DNA of 64,000 nt, taken from Methylobacterium radiotolerans JCM 2831 (GTDB taxonomy: Bacteria; Pseudomonadota; Alphaproteobacteria; Rhizobiales; Beijerinckiaceae). Shown here in pieces: positions 62,791 through 64,000 of this stretch. Made by a program: the position numbers and the translations under genes. The notes under the pieces are model-generated. The model searched no databases and was not told where the DNA came from. It was given only the letters and a program-made list of their open reading frames with translations. The first letter of the stretch is position 1. Every line of letters begins with the position of its first letter. Location of the stretch: positions 3,599,001-3,663,000 of the forward strand of contig NC_010505.1 of assembly GCF_000019725.1 (NCBI RefSeq). The letters are read 5' to 3'.

Positions 62791-63648
62791 TCACGGGATC
62801 AGACCGCCGCCGCGCAGGGCGAGATAGACGGCCGCCAGCACGGCGACCGCGAAGAATCCGTCGAGCCTGTCCATGACGCCGCCGTGGCCGGGGATGATCT
62901 TCCCCGAATCCTTGACGCCGTAGCGGCGCTTCAGGCCGGATTCGATCAGGTCGCCCGCCTGACTCAGGACCGAGGCCAGCGCGCTCACGCCCGCCACCAC
63001 CGGGAGGGAGGCGGCGCTGGGCAGGGTCGTGCCGGCGAGGTCGGCGACCACCGGGACCAGCGTCCCGGCGGCGACCGCGCCGACGAGGCCGCCGAGGGCG
63101 CCCGACCACGTCTTGTTGGGTGAGACCCGCGGCATCAGCTTGGGGCCGCCGATCTTCCGACCGGCGAAGTAGGCCGCGATGTCGGTGGACCAGACCACCG
63201 CGAACATCCAGGCCGGCCCGACGAGGCCGATGGCGGGATCGTCGCGCAGGGCCACCGGCACCGCCGCGATCGCCGCCGCGCCGAGCACCCCGAGGAAGGC
63301 GCGGAGCCGGCCTCGGCCGGTCCGCGCCACCGTGGCGCAGGCCGCGGCGCCGAGCAGCAGGACCGCGAGGCAGGCCGGCGTCGGGGCGCCGCCGCGCTGG
63401 CAGAGCAGCAGGGCGCCGAGCGTCGCCGCGCCCAGCGCGATCAGCACCTCGCGGGGCTCCGTGCGGCTCATCACCATCCACTCGGCGAAGCCGACGATGC
63501 CGGCGGCGAGCCAGATCCCCGCGAAGGGCCAGCCGCCATAGACGAGCGCGGCCAGCACGCCGGCCCCGAGCACGAGGCCCGAGGCGACGCGCAGCCACAG
63601 CTCGCGCCGCCCCGAGGGACGCGCGGCCGGTGCGGCGGCGGAGGTCAC
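62791..63648 (-). CDS. cdsA: Phosphatidate cytidylyltransferase
   Basis: 285-residue inner-membrane enzyme forming CDP-diacylglycerol for phospholipid synthesis. About eight hydrophobic segments, the SPNKTWSGALGGLVGA motif and the full family signature SGLKRRYGVKDSGKIIPGHG followed by GVMDRLD are present. GTG start at 63646-63648. frr ends 19 bases upstream; no uppS gene lies between them. Confidence 0.93.
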   Translation of the reverse strand: MTSAAAPAARPSGRRELWLRVASGLVLGAGVLAALVYGGWPFAGIWLAAGIVGFAEWMVMSRTEPREVLIALGAATLGALLLCQRGGAPTPACLAVLLLGAAACATVARTGRGRLRAFLGVLGAAAIAAVPVALRDDPAIGLVGPAWMFAVVWSTDIAAYFAGRKIGGPKLMPRVSPNKTWSGALGGLVGAVAAGTLVPVVADLAGTTLPSAASLPVVAGVSALASVLSQAGDLIESGLKRRYGVKDSGKIIPGHGGVMDRLDGFFAVAVLAAVYLALRGGGLIP

Positions 63649-63667
63649 GCGCGTCCCGTCCCGCGCC

Positions 63668-64000
63668 TCAGACCTGCATGATCTCCTTCTCCTTGGAGGC
63701 CAGCACGCCGTCGATCTCGGCGATGTACTGGTCGGTCGCCTTCTGAACGTCGGTGGCCTGACGCTTCTCGTCATCCTCCGAGATGGCGCTGTCCTTCAGG
63801 AGCTTCTTGAGGTGGTCGAGGCCGTCCCGGCGCACGTGGCGCACGGCGACGCGGGCCTCCTCGGTGTACTTGTGGGCGACCTTGACCATCTCCTTGCGGC
63901 GCTGCTCGTTCATCTCGGGGATGCGGAGCCGGATGGTCTGCCCCTCGGTCTGCGGGTTGAGGCCGAGGTCGGATTCGCGGATCGCTTTCTCGACGGCCGT
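63668..64000 (-). CDS. frr: Ribosome recycling factor (partial, 5' end outside window)
   Basis: The C-terminal 110 residues of RRF, which splits post-termination ribosomes with EF-G. The fragment runs from [20 protein letters not shown] through [36 protein letters not shown] to the terminal KEIMQV, matching domain II-I of the family. The start lies beyond 64,000. Confidence 0.95.
   Translation of the reverse strand, partial: TAVEKAIRESDLGLNPQTEGQTIRLRIPEMNEQRRKEMVKVAHKYTEEARVAVRHVRRDGLDHLKKLLKDSAISEDDEKRQATDVQKATDQYIAEIDGVLASKEKEIMQV

Overview
The window looks like chromosomal DNA from a Methylobacterium/Methylorubrum-type alphaproteobacterium (order Hyphomicrobiales). This is inferred from the very high GC content, GC-ending codons, frequent GTG starts, LpxI in the lipid A pathway, Entner-Doudoroff genes, HWE-type kinases and a YfdX-family protein. 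It holds about 46 protein genes, two of them cut by the window edges. I found no rRNA, convincing tRNA, CRISPR array, transposase or phage gene.

Layout. 1-4,928 (minus): a compact run read as histidine kinase, NarL-type regulator, TenA, Tat-type DJ-1/PfpI protein, TerB-like protein, LrgA and LrgB (cut). 5,241-12,348: a membrane-anchored repeat protein, a DEAD-box helicase, a ChaA-type Ca2+/H+ antiporter, a ferredoxin-reductase/sulfite-oxidase-like pair, a small secreted protein and a DMT exporter. 12,345-19,022: infA, an amino-acid-type binding protein, an aromatic aminotransferase, a D-2-hydroxyacid dehydrogenase and a TonB-dependent receptor. 19,032-27,564: a sugar-acid catabolic island. 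It has a LacI regulator, uronate dehydrogenase, a beta-propeller lactonase, an ACS-family MFS carrier, an FMN 2-hydroxyacid dehydrogenase, a hydroxypyruvate-isomerase-like protein, an Asp/Glu-racemase-like protein and a cytosolic ModA-like protein. Two LacI-type palindromes lie in its promoters. 27,732-40,363: UbiB, an HWE kinase facing an Hpt protein, an ABC exporter, a YfdX gene with two small secreted genes, an NtrB/NtrC-like pair and an MFS transporter. 40,534-48,954: asparaginase, edd-eda, an SbmA/ABCD-like ABC transporter, a 2OG-Fe(II) oxygenase and small envelope proteins.

48,964-64,000 (mostly minus) is the conserved cell-envelope cluster, read frr, cdsA, dxr, then rseP, bamA, lpxD, fabZ, lpxA, lpxI, lpxB. 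It makes CDP-diacylglycerol, isoprenoid precursors, outer-membrane proteins and lipid A. A self-contained TetR-EmrA-EmrB efflux cassette with two copies of a TetR-type palindrome lies between dxr and rseP, and no uppS lies between frr and cdsA.

Four copies of a dispersed inverted-repeat element sit in intergenic DNA (9.4, 41.8, 44.6 and 61.5 kb). The best candidates for new biology are the LacI-controlled sugar-acid island, the two-component/TenA/PfpI operon, the NtrC-like regulator with an altered GAFTGA loop, and the efflux cassette inside the envelope cluster. All are family-level inferences from sequence alone.
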